This document shows, one piece after another, positions 33,576 to 43,400 of a DNA stretch of 64,000 nucleotides. The notes beneath the pieces were generated by a model that ran no database searches, was not told the origin of the DNA, and saw nothing but the letters and a program-made list of their open reading frames with translations. This stretch comes from Roseateles depolymerans (GTDB lineage Bacteria; Pseudomonadota; Gammaproteobacteria; Burkholderiales; Burkholderiaceae_C), in NCBI RefSeq assembly GCF_003387155.1, contig NZ_QUMT01000002.1, forward strand, positions 625,694 through 689,693, given 5' to 3'. A program made the position numbers and the translations under genes. The stretch's first letter is position 1, and every line of letters starts with the position of its first letter.

Positions 33576-34466
33576 TCAGGCCTGCGGCGGCGTGGCGGCA
33601 GACGTCGCGGCGGTGGCCGCTGCGGCCACCGCGTCCGCGGCTTGCAAGGCCGCCAGCCGCTGCTGCAAGCGCTGCGCTGCGGCCGGAGACACCACCTGCA
33701 GGCCAGGCAGCAGATAGTTGCTGCGGCTCTTGATGATTCGGTCGGAGAGATGCTCCACCAGGAAGTCCGGACTCTCCCGATACACCGACGGCAGATGGAA
33801 GATGCCGTGGAAGCCGAAGGTCGGGAAGGGCACGGCCGGGAACTCCACCGAGAAGTGCTGGGCGATGGCCTTGGGGGCGAATCGGCAGCCCTGGCGCTCC
33901 AGCGTCTCGCGCATGCGGCGGCAGATGAAGAGGTCCTCCGCCTCGGTCGGATCGTCATAGTCCAACTGGGCCACGGCCTGCACCAGGCGCCGGGAGCGCC
34001 AGGAAAACCCGCCATTGCCCACCTCATGCCGGTCGTAGTTGGGCCACGGCGCGCCGATGTAGTCGTAATGCAGGAAATGCGGCGAGAACTGATCGGCATT
34101 GAGCACGAAGCCGTCGTACTGGATGACCAGCACGAAATCTGCGCTCAGATGCCGCGCCAGCTCCCGGGTGACCAGCAGGTTGTACTCGCTGATGGACCGC
34201 AGGGTCGGAATGCGGATCACCGGCAGGCCGGGCCACAGCTCGGGCTTGTCGGAATAGATCAGCACCTGGGAGAAGGGCAGCCCCTGGCGCTCCATCGACT
34301 GCATGCTGTGCAGCAGCGCCTGACGGGCCAGCTGATGCAGGTCGGTGTCGATGATCGCCACCGCCAGGCTGGGCCCCGCGGCGCGCGGCGGCGCCACGGA
34401 CGGATCGTTGGCGGCAGGGTCGGACGTTGCAGACGTGCCGGCGGCGCCGGAGGAGGTGGGGGTCAT
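33576..34466 (-). CDS. DUF5672-type glycosyltransferase-like protein
   Basis: This encodes a 296-residue protein. Core features are VLVIQYDGFVLN (a DxD-like region), YDYIGAPWPNYDRHEVGNGGFSWRSRRLV, and a later EDLFICRRMRETLE segment, all typical of DUF5672 proteins that occur in glycan loci and are thought to be GT-A-like transferases. The first 35 and last 25 residues are Ala/Ser/Thr/Pro-rich and look disordered. It sits between the two GT-B-type genes (11 bp after the upstream one), so it is probably cotranscribed. Activity is inferred from family and context only. Confidence 0.7.
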   Translation of the reverse strand: MTPTSSGAAGTSATSDPAANDPSVAPPRAAGPSLAVAIIDTDLHQLARQALLHSMQSMERQGLPFSQVLIYSDKPELWPGLPVIRIPTLRSISEYNLLVTRELARHLSADFVLVIQYDGFVLNADQFSPHFLHYDYIGAPWPNYDRHEVGNGGFSWRSRRLVQAVAQLDYDDPTEAEDLFICRRMRETLERQGCRFAPKAIAQHFSVEFPAVPFPTFGFHGIFHLPSVYRESPDFLVEHLSDRIIKSRSNYLLPGLQVVSPAAAQRLQQRLAALQAADAVAAAATAATSAATPPQA

Positions 34467-34477
34467 GAGACGCCTTG

Positions 34478-35635
34478 TCAGCAGAGGTCGAGCAGTTGGC
34501 GAGTCACCTGGGCCCAGGAAAAACGCTGGGCCAGCCGCTGGCGGGCGGCTTCCCGGCGTGCGGGCGGTGGCAGGCGTTTTTCAACGACCTGCAGCATGGA
34601 TTCGCGCAGGTCTTCCAGGTCCGGCACCACAAACGCACCGCCGACCGGTTGCGGCGCATCGGCCGGCGTGCCGGGGCGGGTGAACAGCCGGTGGCAGAGT
34701 TCGGGCGGGGTGAAGTCGTCGGTGGCGCCGCCGCCGCTGACGATCACATGGGTGCCGCAGCCCATGGCTTCGAGCACCGGCAAATTGAAGCCTTCGGCCC
34801 GGTAGGGCGAGACATAGGCGTCCGACAGCGCATACAGCGAGCGGATCTGCGGCAGGTTGAGACTGGTGGACAGCACCGCAATGCCGTCCCGCACCACGGG
34901 CAGGCCCAGTTGCGGCGCTCGGGCGGCCATTTCCGCGAACACGCGCTCCACCGAGATGCCGTAAAGGCCCTGATGGTCCTTGAGGATCAGCCGCACCGGC
35001 AGGCCGGACAGCCGCAGCTCCGCAAAGGCCAGCAGCAGCAGATCGATGCCCTTGTTCCAGGTGGCCACGCCGACATTGGTGAAGACGGTTTCCTCCGGCC
35101 GGATGTTCAGCGCGGCGCGGGCCTGCTGGCGCTGCTCCTCGGTCATCGGGAAGAAGGTGTCGGTCTTGTAGCCGTGGGGCACGACCTCCACCTTGTCCGG
35201 GTCGAACCCATACTCCACCAGCCGGGCCTTGGACCAGCGGGTGGGGGTGATGACCTGGTCCTCGCCCTGGGTGAAGGCGGAGGGCTGCAGCTCCGGCGGA
35301 TCAAAGCTCTTGCCGCTCAGGCCGAACTCGGTCACGACGAAGGTGAGGTGGCGCCGGGCCAGGGACGGATGGGTGAGCCGCACCGGCGAGGCAATGCGCA
35401 GGCAGGTGTCCATCACCCGCTCGCCGGGGTCCGGCAGGCCGTCGATGACGGCACGCTCCTCGGGCGAGAAGCCGGAGTCCAGCTTGCTGCGGTCCCAATG
35501 CGGCATGAAGAAGGGCGCGTCCCGGTGGAAGAGCTGGAAGCGCGGGTCCTTCACCATCTCCAGGATCTGGTTCTGGTTGACCATGGCGATGGAGTGATTC
35601 ACTCCCCGCCAGCCCTCGATGCACAGAGTTTTCAA
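34478..35635 (-). CDS. Glycosyltransferase family 4-like protein
   Basis: This encodes a protein of about 385 residues. VEVVPHGYKTDTFFP opens the C-terminal Rossmann domain, FTNVGVATWNKGIDLLLLAFAEL is the classic GT4 segment, and SPYRAEGFNLPVLEAMGCGTHVIVSGGG carries the E-x7-E donor-binding motif. TTG at 35635 is the preferred start because GGAAGGA lies just upstream; an ATG at 35680 would add 15 poorly fitting residues. It is the first transferase gene after the smaller giant repeat-protein gene, 242 bp downstream of it. Substrates are unknown. Confidence 0.8.
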   Translation of the reverse strand: MKTLCIEGWRGVNHSIAMVNQNQILEMVKDPRFQLFHRDAPFFMPHWDRSKLDSGFSPEERAVIDGLPDPGERVMDTCLRIASPVRLTHPSLARRHLTFVVTEFGLSGKSFDPPELQPSAFTQGEDQVITPTRWSKARLVEYGFDPDKVEVVPHGYKTDTFFPMTEEQRQQARAALNIRPEETVFTNVGVATWNKGIDLLLLAFAELRLSGLPVRLILKDHQGLYGISVERVFAEMAARAPQLGLPVVRDGIAVLSTSLNLPQIRSLYALSDAYVSPYRAEGFNLPVLEAMGCGTHVIVSGGGATDDFTPPELCHRLFTRPGTPADAPQPVGGAFVVPDLEDLRESMLQVVEKRLPPPARREAARQRLAQRFSWAQVTRQLLDLC

Positions 35636-35716
35636 CGCGACGTCCTTCCGGTTGGCCCCGGGCACCCGTGGACGGGCCACGATGGGGCAGCTTCAGGCCC
35701 ATTGTGTCGCGATGGT

Positions 35717-35747
35717 GAATCCGGGCAAGCGGCGAAAAGCCGGATTC
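35717..35747. repeat. Inverted repeat between giant gene 2 and the glycosyltransferases
   Basis: GAATCCGG (35717-35724) and CCGGATTC (35740-35747) form a perfect 8-bp stem with a 15-nt loop in the 242-bp gap. There is no T-tract, so it does not look like an intrinsic terminator. It could be a processing or attenuation site. Confidence 0.5.
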
Positions 35748-35877
35748 TGTCCGGGCATCTCTGTCTGGGCGCCTTCGGCCGGACGGTTGGGGTCGGACAT
35801 GCCTGGCTGGCATGCCTGGCCTTCCTGTCTGGGGTCTGGGCCTGCGTCCCCGGCTGCCGGGCGCCGATGCCGCCGGA

Positions 35878-38800
35878 TCAGATCAGCGGCGTGGCGGTAT
35901 TGTCGTCGTCCGAATGGCGCCGCATCAGCGGCAGATGCGCCATGGGCGCATGGCCGGCGTCCGCGGAGGGGCTGACCGGGACCGCGGCGGACAGCAAGCC
36001 GCCCGCATCCTGCCCCGCGTGGCCGGGCGCCGCCAGCACATCCGACGCCTGGACGCTGGTGCCGCCCTTGGCGAACCAGACGTCCGCCATCTCATGCGTC
36101 ACCCCGTCGGCCGTCTTGTAGCCCGAGATCAGCGCCAGCCGGTTGCCGTTGTCCTGGGCCGAGCTGACCTGAGCATTCAGATCCAGCTCCACGATGCCCA
36201 GCTCCGCCAGCGTCTTGAGCTCGCCCGCGTCGGTCTTGCCGTCGCCATTGGCATCAGCCCAGATCCGCAGCTCGGAGAACCCGGCATCCGCCGCCGTCAG
36301 CTTGTGGTCGTGGTTGCTGTCCATGGCCATCATGGCCTGGTAGCCATTGGCCGCATGCTGCCCGTTGGCCAGCACCGTGCCGGAGCCGAACAGCTCCGCG
36401 CCGGAATTGATCACCCCGTCGCCATTGAGGTCCCGCGCCAGCAGGCCGTTGCCGCCGGCCATCCAGCCCCACTGCTGCTGATGCCCGGTGCCGTTCATGT
36501 CGAACATCACCCCATGCTCGGACGCCACGGTCGACAGACCCGTCCCATCCAGGTTGAGCATGATGGGCGTGGCCAGGAACAGCGCATCGAGCTGCTTGCC
36601 GGTCATCGCATGCAGCGCATCGGTGCTGAAGGCCAGCACCTGATCCATGTTCAGGGCCGCCAGGTCGCGGGTCTCCAGGCCGATGACGGCATCGCTGGTG
36701 ATGGCGTGGATCTGGTCCACCGTCAGGGCGCGGGCCTGGTCGCGGGTGAGGGCGGTCAGATCCTCGCTGGACATGACCGCAAAGCCGTCGGACGAGATCG
36801 CCGCAATCTGCAGGCTGGTCATGGCGGCGATGTCGCGGCTGTCCAGCGCCTGGATGGCGTCGGTGTTCAGCGCGGCGATCTGCTCGGTGTGCAGGGCGCG
36901 CAGCACCTGGGTGCTCAGCCCGTTGATCTGGTCCGACCCCAGGGCCGCGATCATGTCGGTGCCCAGCCCGTTCAGCATGCTGGAGCTGAAGCCACGCATG
37001 GCGGCGGAACTCAGCGCCGCGAAATCCTCGGTGGCGAATCCGCCCAGCTGGTTGAGCGTCAGCTCGGCCACCTGCGTGCTGGTCAGCAGGTGCATCTGGT
37101 CGGTGTTGAGCGCGGAAAAATCTCCGGCGTCCATCACCCGGATGGCCCGTCCCGGCAACATGGCGATGTCCTGCGGGTCCAGCGCGGCAATCTGGTCGCT
37201 GGTCCAGGCCAGCACCTGCACATTGGTCAGTGCGGCGACCTGGTGGGTGTCCAGCGCCGCGATCTGGTCGGTATGCATCGCGGCGGCCTGCTGGAAGGTC
37301 AGCGACGCCACCTGTGAGGTGTTCAAGGCCTGGATCTGGTCCAGCGTCAGCCAGCCGATCTGGTCGGTGGTCAGGGCCCGCAGCGAGGTCGTGTGCAACT
37401 GGGCCAGGTCCTGCGTCTCCAGCGCCGCCACCTGGCTGGCATCCAGGGCCGCCAGTTGCGACGAGCGCAGGGCCGCGAACTGCGCGGTGGTCAGCGCCTG
37501 CAGCACCTCACTGGGCATCGCGGCAATCTGCAGCGAGGTCAGCGCGGCGATCTGCTTGGCCGAAAAGGTCGCCATCTGCGCGCCGTCCAGCGACGCGAAC
37601 TGGTCGCTGCCCAGCCCCAGCAAGGCGGTGCTGGAAATCTTGGACAACTGCCCCGGCGAGAGGTGGTCCAGTTGGTCCACCGTCATGCCCATCAGCTGTT
37701 TCGAGGTGAGCGACGCCAATTGCGCATCGGTCAGGCTGGCGACGCTGTCGCCGCTCAAGGCCGCAATCTGGGCCGAGTTCCAACCCGCCAGGGCGCGGGT
37801 GCTGAGGGCGGCCACGTCGGCCAGCTCCAGGTTGGCGATCTGGTCGGTGGTCAGCGCAGCGATCTGCCGCGAAGACAGCACCGCGTACTGCGCCGTGTTC
37901 ATCGCGTTCAGATCGCCCTGGGACCAAGCCGCGAGCTGGGCGGTGGTCAAGGCGGCGATCTGGTTGGTGCGCATCGCATCGATCTGCGAGTCCACCAGGG
38001 CATTGAGCTGGGTGGTGCTCAGCGCTTGCACCGCCGTCACGCTCAGGCCGATCACGCCCTGGCTGGAGAGCGCATCGATCTGGTCGGGCGTCATCGCCGC
38101 AACCTGGCTGGTGCTGAGCTGCGCCGTCTGGCTGCTGCCGAAGGCGCCAAACTGCTCCCGGGTCATCTGCCCGATCTGGGTGGCCCCCAGCACCGTCAGG
38201 TAGGCCGGCTTGATGGCGGCCAGCATCTCCGGCGCCAACTGCCCGATTTCATTGCTGGAAATGGCAGCGATCTGGAACGACGTCAGCGCCGCAAAATGCT
38301 GGGTGCCCAGTGCATTGAACTGCTCATGGTCCAGCTCCCGGACCTGGGCGGTGCTCAGGGCGACGAGCTGGCTGGTGCGCAGCGAGGTGAGGGCGCTGGC
38401 GCCCAGGGCATCGAACTGGTCCGATGTCAGGCCCTTGATGGCCAGCGTGTTGATGGCGGCCAGGGCATCGGTGCTCAAAGCCGTGATCTGGTCCACCCGC
38501 AGCGCGGCGATCTGCCCGGAATTAAGCACCTGCGACTGCGCGGTGGTGATGCCGCCCACCAGCGACACATCCAGCGCGCTGATCTGCGCCGTGCTGAGCG
38601 ACCGGATCACCGTGCCGGACAAGGCCCCAAAGTCCTCCGACTGGAGCAGCGACACCTGTTCGGTGGTCAGGCCGCGGAACTGCTGGGAGCTGAATGCGGA
38701 GAACTGCCCCGTGGTGAGGCTGTTGAGGTCGTCCGGCGTCAAGGCGGACAACTGTGCCGTGGTCAGCGCCCGCACCTGGGCCGAGGTCAGGGCCACCAGT

Positions 38801-40302
38801 TGATCGGTGGTGAGCAGATCGAGCTGATCGGTGGTCAACGTGGCCACCACCCGGGTGGACAGTGCCTGGATGGCACCGGTGCTCAGCGACATCAACTGCT
38901 CGGACGTGAGGTCGCTCAGTTGACGGGTGCCGATGGCACCGGCCTGGCTGCTGCTCAGGGCCGCCAGTTGACCGGGGTCCAGCGCCGCCAGTTGCGCGCC
39001 GCTCAGCCCCTTCAGCGCGGTGCTGCTCAGGGCGGCCAGGTCCTCGGTGGTCAGCGAATGCAGCTGGCTGCCGGACAGGGCGGCCAGTTGGCTGGACGTC
39101 AGGGCATGGATCTGGCTGGTGGTCAGGGCCGCCAGATCGTCGGTGTCGAAGGCGGCCAGTTGCCGCGTGGTGATGGACTGGATCTGCGCGGTCTTGAGCG
39201 CCGCCAGTTGCTCCGGATCCATCGCCGCCATCACGTCCGGCCGCAGTCCAGCCAGGGCGGCACTGCTCAGCGACCGCAATTCATCGGTGCTGAAGGAGGG
39301 CAGTTGCTCCGAATGCAGGCCTTTGAGCTGCAGCGAGGTGAAGCTGGCCACCTGCTGGGCCGTCAGACCATTGAGCTGGTCGGAGCTCAGCGCCGACAGC
39401 TGGGCCGAGTCCAGGGCCCGCAGACCCTTGGTGCCGATGACGCCCAGGTCCTCGGCCTCCAGCGCCGCCACCTGGGCGGTGTTGAGCGCCTTGATCTGCA
39501 GGGTGCCGACCGCGCTCATCTGCTCGGTGGTCAGGGCGGCCAGGTTGTCCGTGGTCAGGGTGCGGAACTGCTGGCTCGTCAGGGCGCTGATCTGGCGGGA
39601 GTCCAGGCTGACCAGCGCATCGGAGCTCAGATGCGAGACAGCGGTGGTCGTCAGATAGCGCACCGCCTGGGTGTTCAGCGCATGCAGCGCATCACTGGTG
39701 AGACTGTTGAGCTGCTCGGCCGTCAGGCCCCGGCTCTGGTTGCCGCTGAGGGTGTTGATCTGGGCGGTGTCCAGGGCCTGGAGCTGGTCGGTGCTCAGCG
39801 AGCCGAGCTGGCCGGTGCTCAGCGCCTTGACCTGCTGGGCGGTCAGCGCCGCTACCTCGTCGGTGGCCAGCAGCGCGATCTGGGCGGTGTTGAGGCCCCG
39901 CACCTGCACCGAGGTCAGCGCCTGAATCTGGGTGCTGTCCAGGGCGCTGAACTGCACGCTGTCCAGCCGCCGCAGGCGGTCGATGGTCAGCGCGGGCACC
40001 TGGTCGGTGGTCAGCGCATGCACCTGGTCCGAGGTCAGGGCCTGCACCGTCAGCGTGCTGAGCGTACGGATGGCGGCGGTGCTGATCGCCTGCACATCGG
40101 TCAGCTCCATGGCGGACAGTTGCCCGGAGGCCAGCGACGTCAGCTGGCGGGCGGTCAGCGCATGCACCTGGTAGGTCGTCAACCCGACCACCTGGGCGGC
40201 GGTCAGCAGTGCCCATTCCTCACCGGTCAGCGTGTTGAGCTGGGCAGTGGTCAGGGCCCCGATCTGTTCCGGGGTCAGCGCTGAGACGTCGAAGGTGGCC
40301 AT
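35878..40302 (-). CDS. Giant octapeptide-repeat protein 2 with calcium-loop C-terminal region
   Basis: This encodes a 1474-residue protein. From about residue 7 to 1238 it is a run of some 150 octapeptides of pattern [AS]-L-[TS]-[TS]-x-Q-[IVL]-x. The last 236 residues are a different region starting DALFLATPIMLNLDGTG. That region holds Asp/Asn-rich loops of EF-hand/dockerin type (DLNGDGVINSGAE, DSNHDHKLTAAD, DANGDGKTDAGE) and ends in TATPLI. There is no Sec signal; a C-terminal type I secretion signal is inferred. Its DNA keeps the 408-bp (17-octad) register of its larger neighbour, but individual octads have diverged more. The ATG has only a weak ribosome site. No enzymatic motif is visible. 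Confidence 0.85.
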   Translation of the reverse strand: MATFDVSALTPEQIGALTTAQLNTLTGEEWALLTAAQVVGLTTYQVHALTARQLTSLASGQLSAMELTDVQAISTAAIRTLSTLTVQALTSDQVHALTTDQVPALTIDRLRRLDSVQFSALDSTQIQALTSVQVRGLNTAQIALLATDEVAALTAQQVKALSTGQLGSLSTDQLQALDTAQINTLSGNQSRGLTAEQLNSLTSDALHALNTQAVRYLTTTAVSHLSSDALVSLDSRQISALTSQQFRTLTTDNLAALTTEQMSAVGTLQIKALNTAQVAALEAEDLGVIGTKGLRALDSAQLSALSSDQLNGLTAQQVASFTSLQLKGLHSEQLPSFSTDELRSLSSAALAGLRPDVMAAMDPEQLAALKTAQIQSITTRQLAAFDTDDLAALTTSQIHALTSSQLAALSGSQLHSLTTEDLAALSSTALKGLSGAQLAALDPGQLAALSSSQAGAIGTRQLSDLTSEQLMSLSTGAIQALSTRVVATLTTDQLDLLTTDQLVALTSAQVRALTTAQLSALTPDDLNSLTTGQFSAFSSQQFRGLTTEQVSLLQSEDFGALSGTVIRSLSTAQISALDVSLVGGITTAQSQVLNSGQIAALRVDQITALSTDALAAINTLAIKGLTSDQFDALGASALTSLRTSQLVALSTAQVRELDHEQFNALGTQHFAALTSFQIAAISSNEIGQLAPEMLAAIKPAYLTVLGATQIGQMTREQFGAFGSSQTAQLSTSQVAAMTPDQIDALSSQGVIGLSVTAVQALSTTQLNALVDSQIDAMRTNQIAALTTAQLAAWSQGDLNAMNTAQYAVLSSRQIAALTTDQIANLELADVAALSTRALAGWNSAQIAALSGDSVASLTDAQLASLTSKQLMGMTVDQLDHLSPGQLSKISSTALLGLGSDQFASLDGAQMATFSAKQIAALTSLQIAAMPSEVLQALTTAQFAALRSSQLAALDASQVAALETQDLAQLHTTSLRALTTDQIGWLTLDQIQALNTSQVASLTFQQAAAMHTDQIAALDTHQVAALTNVQVLAWTSDQIAALDPQDIAMLPGRAIRVMDAGDFSALNTDQMHLLTSTQVAELTLNQLGGFATEDFAALSSAAMRGFSSSMLNGLGTDMIAALGSDQINGLSTQVLRALHTEQIAALNTDAIQALDSRDIAAMTSLQIAAISSDGFAVMSSEDLTALTRDQARALTVDQIHAITSDAVIGLETRDLAALNMDQVLAFSTDALHAMTGKQLDALFLATPIMLNLDGTGLSTVASEHGVMFDMNGTGHQQQWGWMAGGNGLLARDLNGDGVINSGAELFGSGTVLANGQHAANGYQAMMAMDSNHDHKLTAADAGFSELRIWADANGDGKTDAGELKTLAELGIVELDLNAQVSSAQDNGNRLALISGYKTADGVTHEMADVWFAKGGTSVQASDVLAAPGHAGQDAGGLLSAAVPVSPSADAGHAPMAHLPLMRRHSDDDNTATPLI

Positions 40303-40448
40303 TCAGTCGATCAATCAGATGCCAGGGTGAAAGCCAAAACCGGAACCAGGGTTCGGATGCAACAACGGCCGCTCGAGGCGGCCGCACCCCGAAGGGCGGA
40401 AAAAGAGCGTCGGCCCCGGCGCTTGCGCCACCGGGGCCGGGACCCGCC
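40303..40448. other. Gap between the two giant genes
   Basis: 146 bp, containing a strong minus-strand stem-loop followed by a T-tract (40400-40439) and a second CGGCCGCCTCGAG-type palindrome (40370-40384). Gene 2 therefore either has its own promoter here or depends on read-through; no clear promoter was seen. Confidence 0.5.
40400..40439 (-). terminator. Intrinsic terminator after giant gene 1
   Basis: On the minus strand a GC-rich stem (CGGCCCC...GGGGCCG with a GCGC inner stem) starts 9 bp past the stop codon. It is followed, six bases later, by five T. It should end or reduce transcription before giant gene 2. Confidence 0.7.
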
Positions 40449-43400
40449 TTAGATCAGCGGTGTGTTGCCGTTCTCCTCGTCGAGCTTGGGCTTGGACAGC
40501 GCCGCCAGCAGGTCATGGTGGACCGTGGTGCCGGTGGTGGCCGTGGTCACCGAGGTGGTGGCCGGCGTGCCGGTGGCGGAGGTCGCCGAGCTGCCCGGAT
40601 CGCCCAGCAGGTTGGCGGTCGGTGCGGCCAGCAGGTCGCCCAGGGCCGGCGCATGCGCCGTGTGGGCATTCTGCGGGCTGCCGTCCTTGGCCAGCCAGAC
40701 GTCGGTCATCTCGTGGGTTGTGCCATCCGCCTTGGTGTAGCTGGAGACCAGGCCCATCACGTTGCCGTTCTGCACATCCGAGCCCTTGGTGGCGTTCAGG
40801 TTCAGGTCGGCGATACCCAGATCGGCCAGGGTCTTGAGCTCACCCGCGTCGGTCTTGCCGTCGTGGTTCGCATCCACCCACACCTGCAGCTTGCTGAAGT
40901 TGCCGTCCAGGGCGTTGATGTGGCCGTCGTGGTTGCTGTCGAGTGTGCCCAGGGCCGTGAAGCCGTCCGCACCCTTCTGACCGTTCACCACCGTGCCCGC
41001 GCCGAACAGCTCGCCGCCGTTGTTGATCTTCCCGTCGCCGTTCAGATCCATCACCAGCAGGCCGTCGTTGCCACCCACCCAGCCCCACTTGTCGTTATGA
41101 CCGGAGTTGTTCAGGTCGAAGTGGACGCCCTGGCTGGCCGACAGCGTCTGGATGCCGTTGCCGTCCAGGTCCAGCATGATCGGCGTGGACAGGAAGAGCG
41201 CGTTGCGCTGTTCATTCGACCAGCCGGCCTGTTGCTCGGATGTGATGACCAGCGACTGCGCCATGCTCATCGAGGCCAGATCCTGCGTGTCCCAGCCGAT
41301 GAACTGATCCGAGCTCATCGCCGCGATCTGGTCGGTGGACAGCCCCTGCACCTGCACCGAGGTTAGCGCACGGATGTCTTCGGAGCCGAAGGCCACGATC
41401 TGGTCGGTGGTCAGCGCATGGATCTGCGCCGAGGTCATCGTCGCGAAATGCTGGCTGGTCAGGGCCGTGATGTCGTCGGTCGTCAGGGCCGCGATCTGGT
41501 CGGTGCCCAGGGCGCGGATCTGTGCGGTCGAGAACTCATGGATCTGCTCGGTCGTCAGCGCCGCCACCTGGTCGGTGCTGAAGGCATGGACGGCCGCCGT
41601 GCTCAGCGCATGGATGCCGGCCGTGGTGATCGAGCCGATGTCGGCCGTCTCGATGCCCACGATCTGCGCGCTGCTCACCGCGCCCCACTGCGAGGCCGTC
41701 AGGGCATGGATCTGATCCGAGCTGAAGGCTTCGAAGTCCGCGGAACCGAAGGCCACCATGTTGGCGCTGCTGATGGCCGCCAGGTCGCCGGTGTCCAGCG
41801 CCGCCACCTGGTCGGTGGTGAAGGCATGCAGTTGCGCCGAGTTGAACGCCACCACCTGGGCCGAGGTCAGGGCCGCGACGTCATCCGTCGCCAGCTGGCT
41901 CACCTGCAGGGTGGAGAAGGCCGCCACCTGCTGGGTGCTCAGCGCGGCGATCTGGTTGGAGTCCAGGGCCTCGAGCTGGGCGCTGTCCAGCGAGCGGATG
42001 GCCAGCGTGCTCAGGGCGCGCAGGTCGGCCGTCTCGAAGGCCGCCATCTGGTCGGTGGTCAGGCCATCGACCTGGGCGGAGCTCAGCGCTGCCGCCTGGA
42101 TCGAGCTCAGGGCCACGATCGCTTCGGTGCTCAGCGCGCCGATCTGGGCCGAGCTCAGCGCCTGCAGCTGGGTGCTGGTCAGCGCCGCCACGTCGTCGCT
42201 GGTCATCGTCGAGACCTGCGCGGTGGTCAGGGCCTGCAGCTGGCCGTTGGTCAGGGCGCGGATCTGGCCGCTGGTCAGCGCGTTCAGGTCGTCGCTGGTC
42301 AGGTTGGCGATCTGGGCCGTGGTCAGGGAATTAACCTGGCTGGTCGTCAGGGCCGCGATCTGGTCGCTGTCCAGGGCCTCGAGCTGAGCGCTGCTCAGGG
42401 CACGCAGGGCCACGGTCGAGAGCGACTTCAGGTCACCGCTTTCGATCACCGCCATCTGCTCGGTCGTCAGACCCTGCACCTGGGCGGAGGTCAGTGCCGC
42501 CACCTGGGTGGAGGTCAGCGCCACCACCGCGTCGGTGGCGAGCGCCCCCACCTGGGCCGAGTTCAGCGCCTGGATCTGGCTGGAGGCCAGGGCCGCGACG
42601 TCGTCGCTGGTCATGGTGGAGACCTGCGTCGTCGTCAGCGACGCCACCTGGGCCGTGGTCAGCGCACGGATCTGGGCGCTGGTCAGGGCGTTCAGGTCGT
42701 CGCTGGCCAGGTTGCTCACCTGACCGGTCGTCAGCGCGGCCACCTGGGCGGTGGTCAGCGCCTGGACCTGGTCGGTGCCCAGGGCATTGACCTGGTCGCT
42801 GGTCAGGCTGCGCAGGGCCGAGGTCGTCAGGGCCTTGAGGTCGCCGGTTTCGATGGCGGCGATCTGGTCGGTCGTCAGGCCCGCCACCTGCTTGGTGCCG
42901 AGGGCGGCCACCTGCAGCGAGCTCAGCGCTTCGATTGCATCGGTCGCCAGCGCACCCACCTGGGCCGAGCTCAGCGCGGCCACCTGGTTGGTCGCCAGGG
43001 CGGCCACGTCGGCCGTCTCCATGGTGTTGATCTGGCCGGTCGTCAGCGCGGCCACCTGGGCCGTGCTCAGCGCCTTGATCTGAGCGCTGGTCAGGGCGTT
43101 CAGGTCATCGCTGGTCAGGTTGCTGATCTGGCCGGTGGTCAGCGCGGCGACCTGGGCGGTGCTCAGGGCGGCGATCTGGTCGCTGTCCAGGGCTTCCAGC
43201 TCGGCGCTGCTCAGCGCGGCCACCTGGGCGGTGGTCAGCGCACGCAGCTGGCCGGTGGTCAAGGCCGCGAAGTCGTCGGTCGCCAGCTGGCTGACCTGGC
43301 CGGTCGTCAGCGAAGCCACCTGCGTCGTCGTCAGCGCCTGCACCTGATCCGAGCTCAGGGCCTGCAGCTGGTCGCTGGTCAGGGCGCGCAGGGCGACGGT

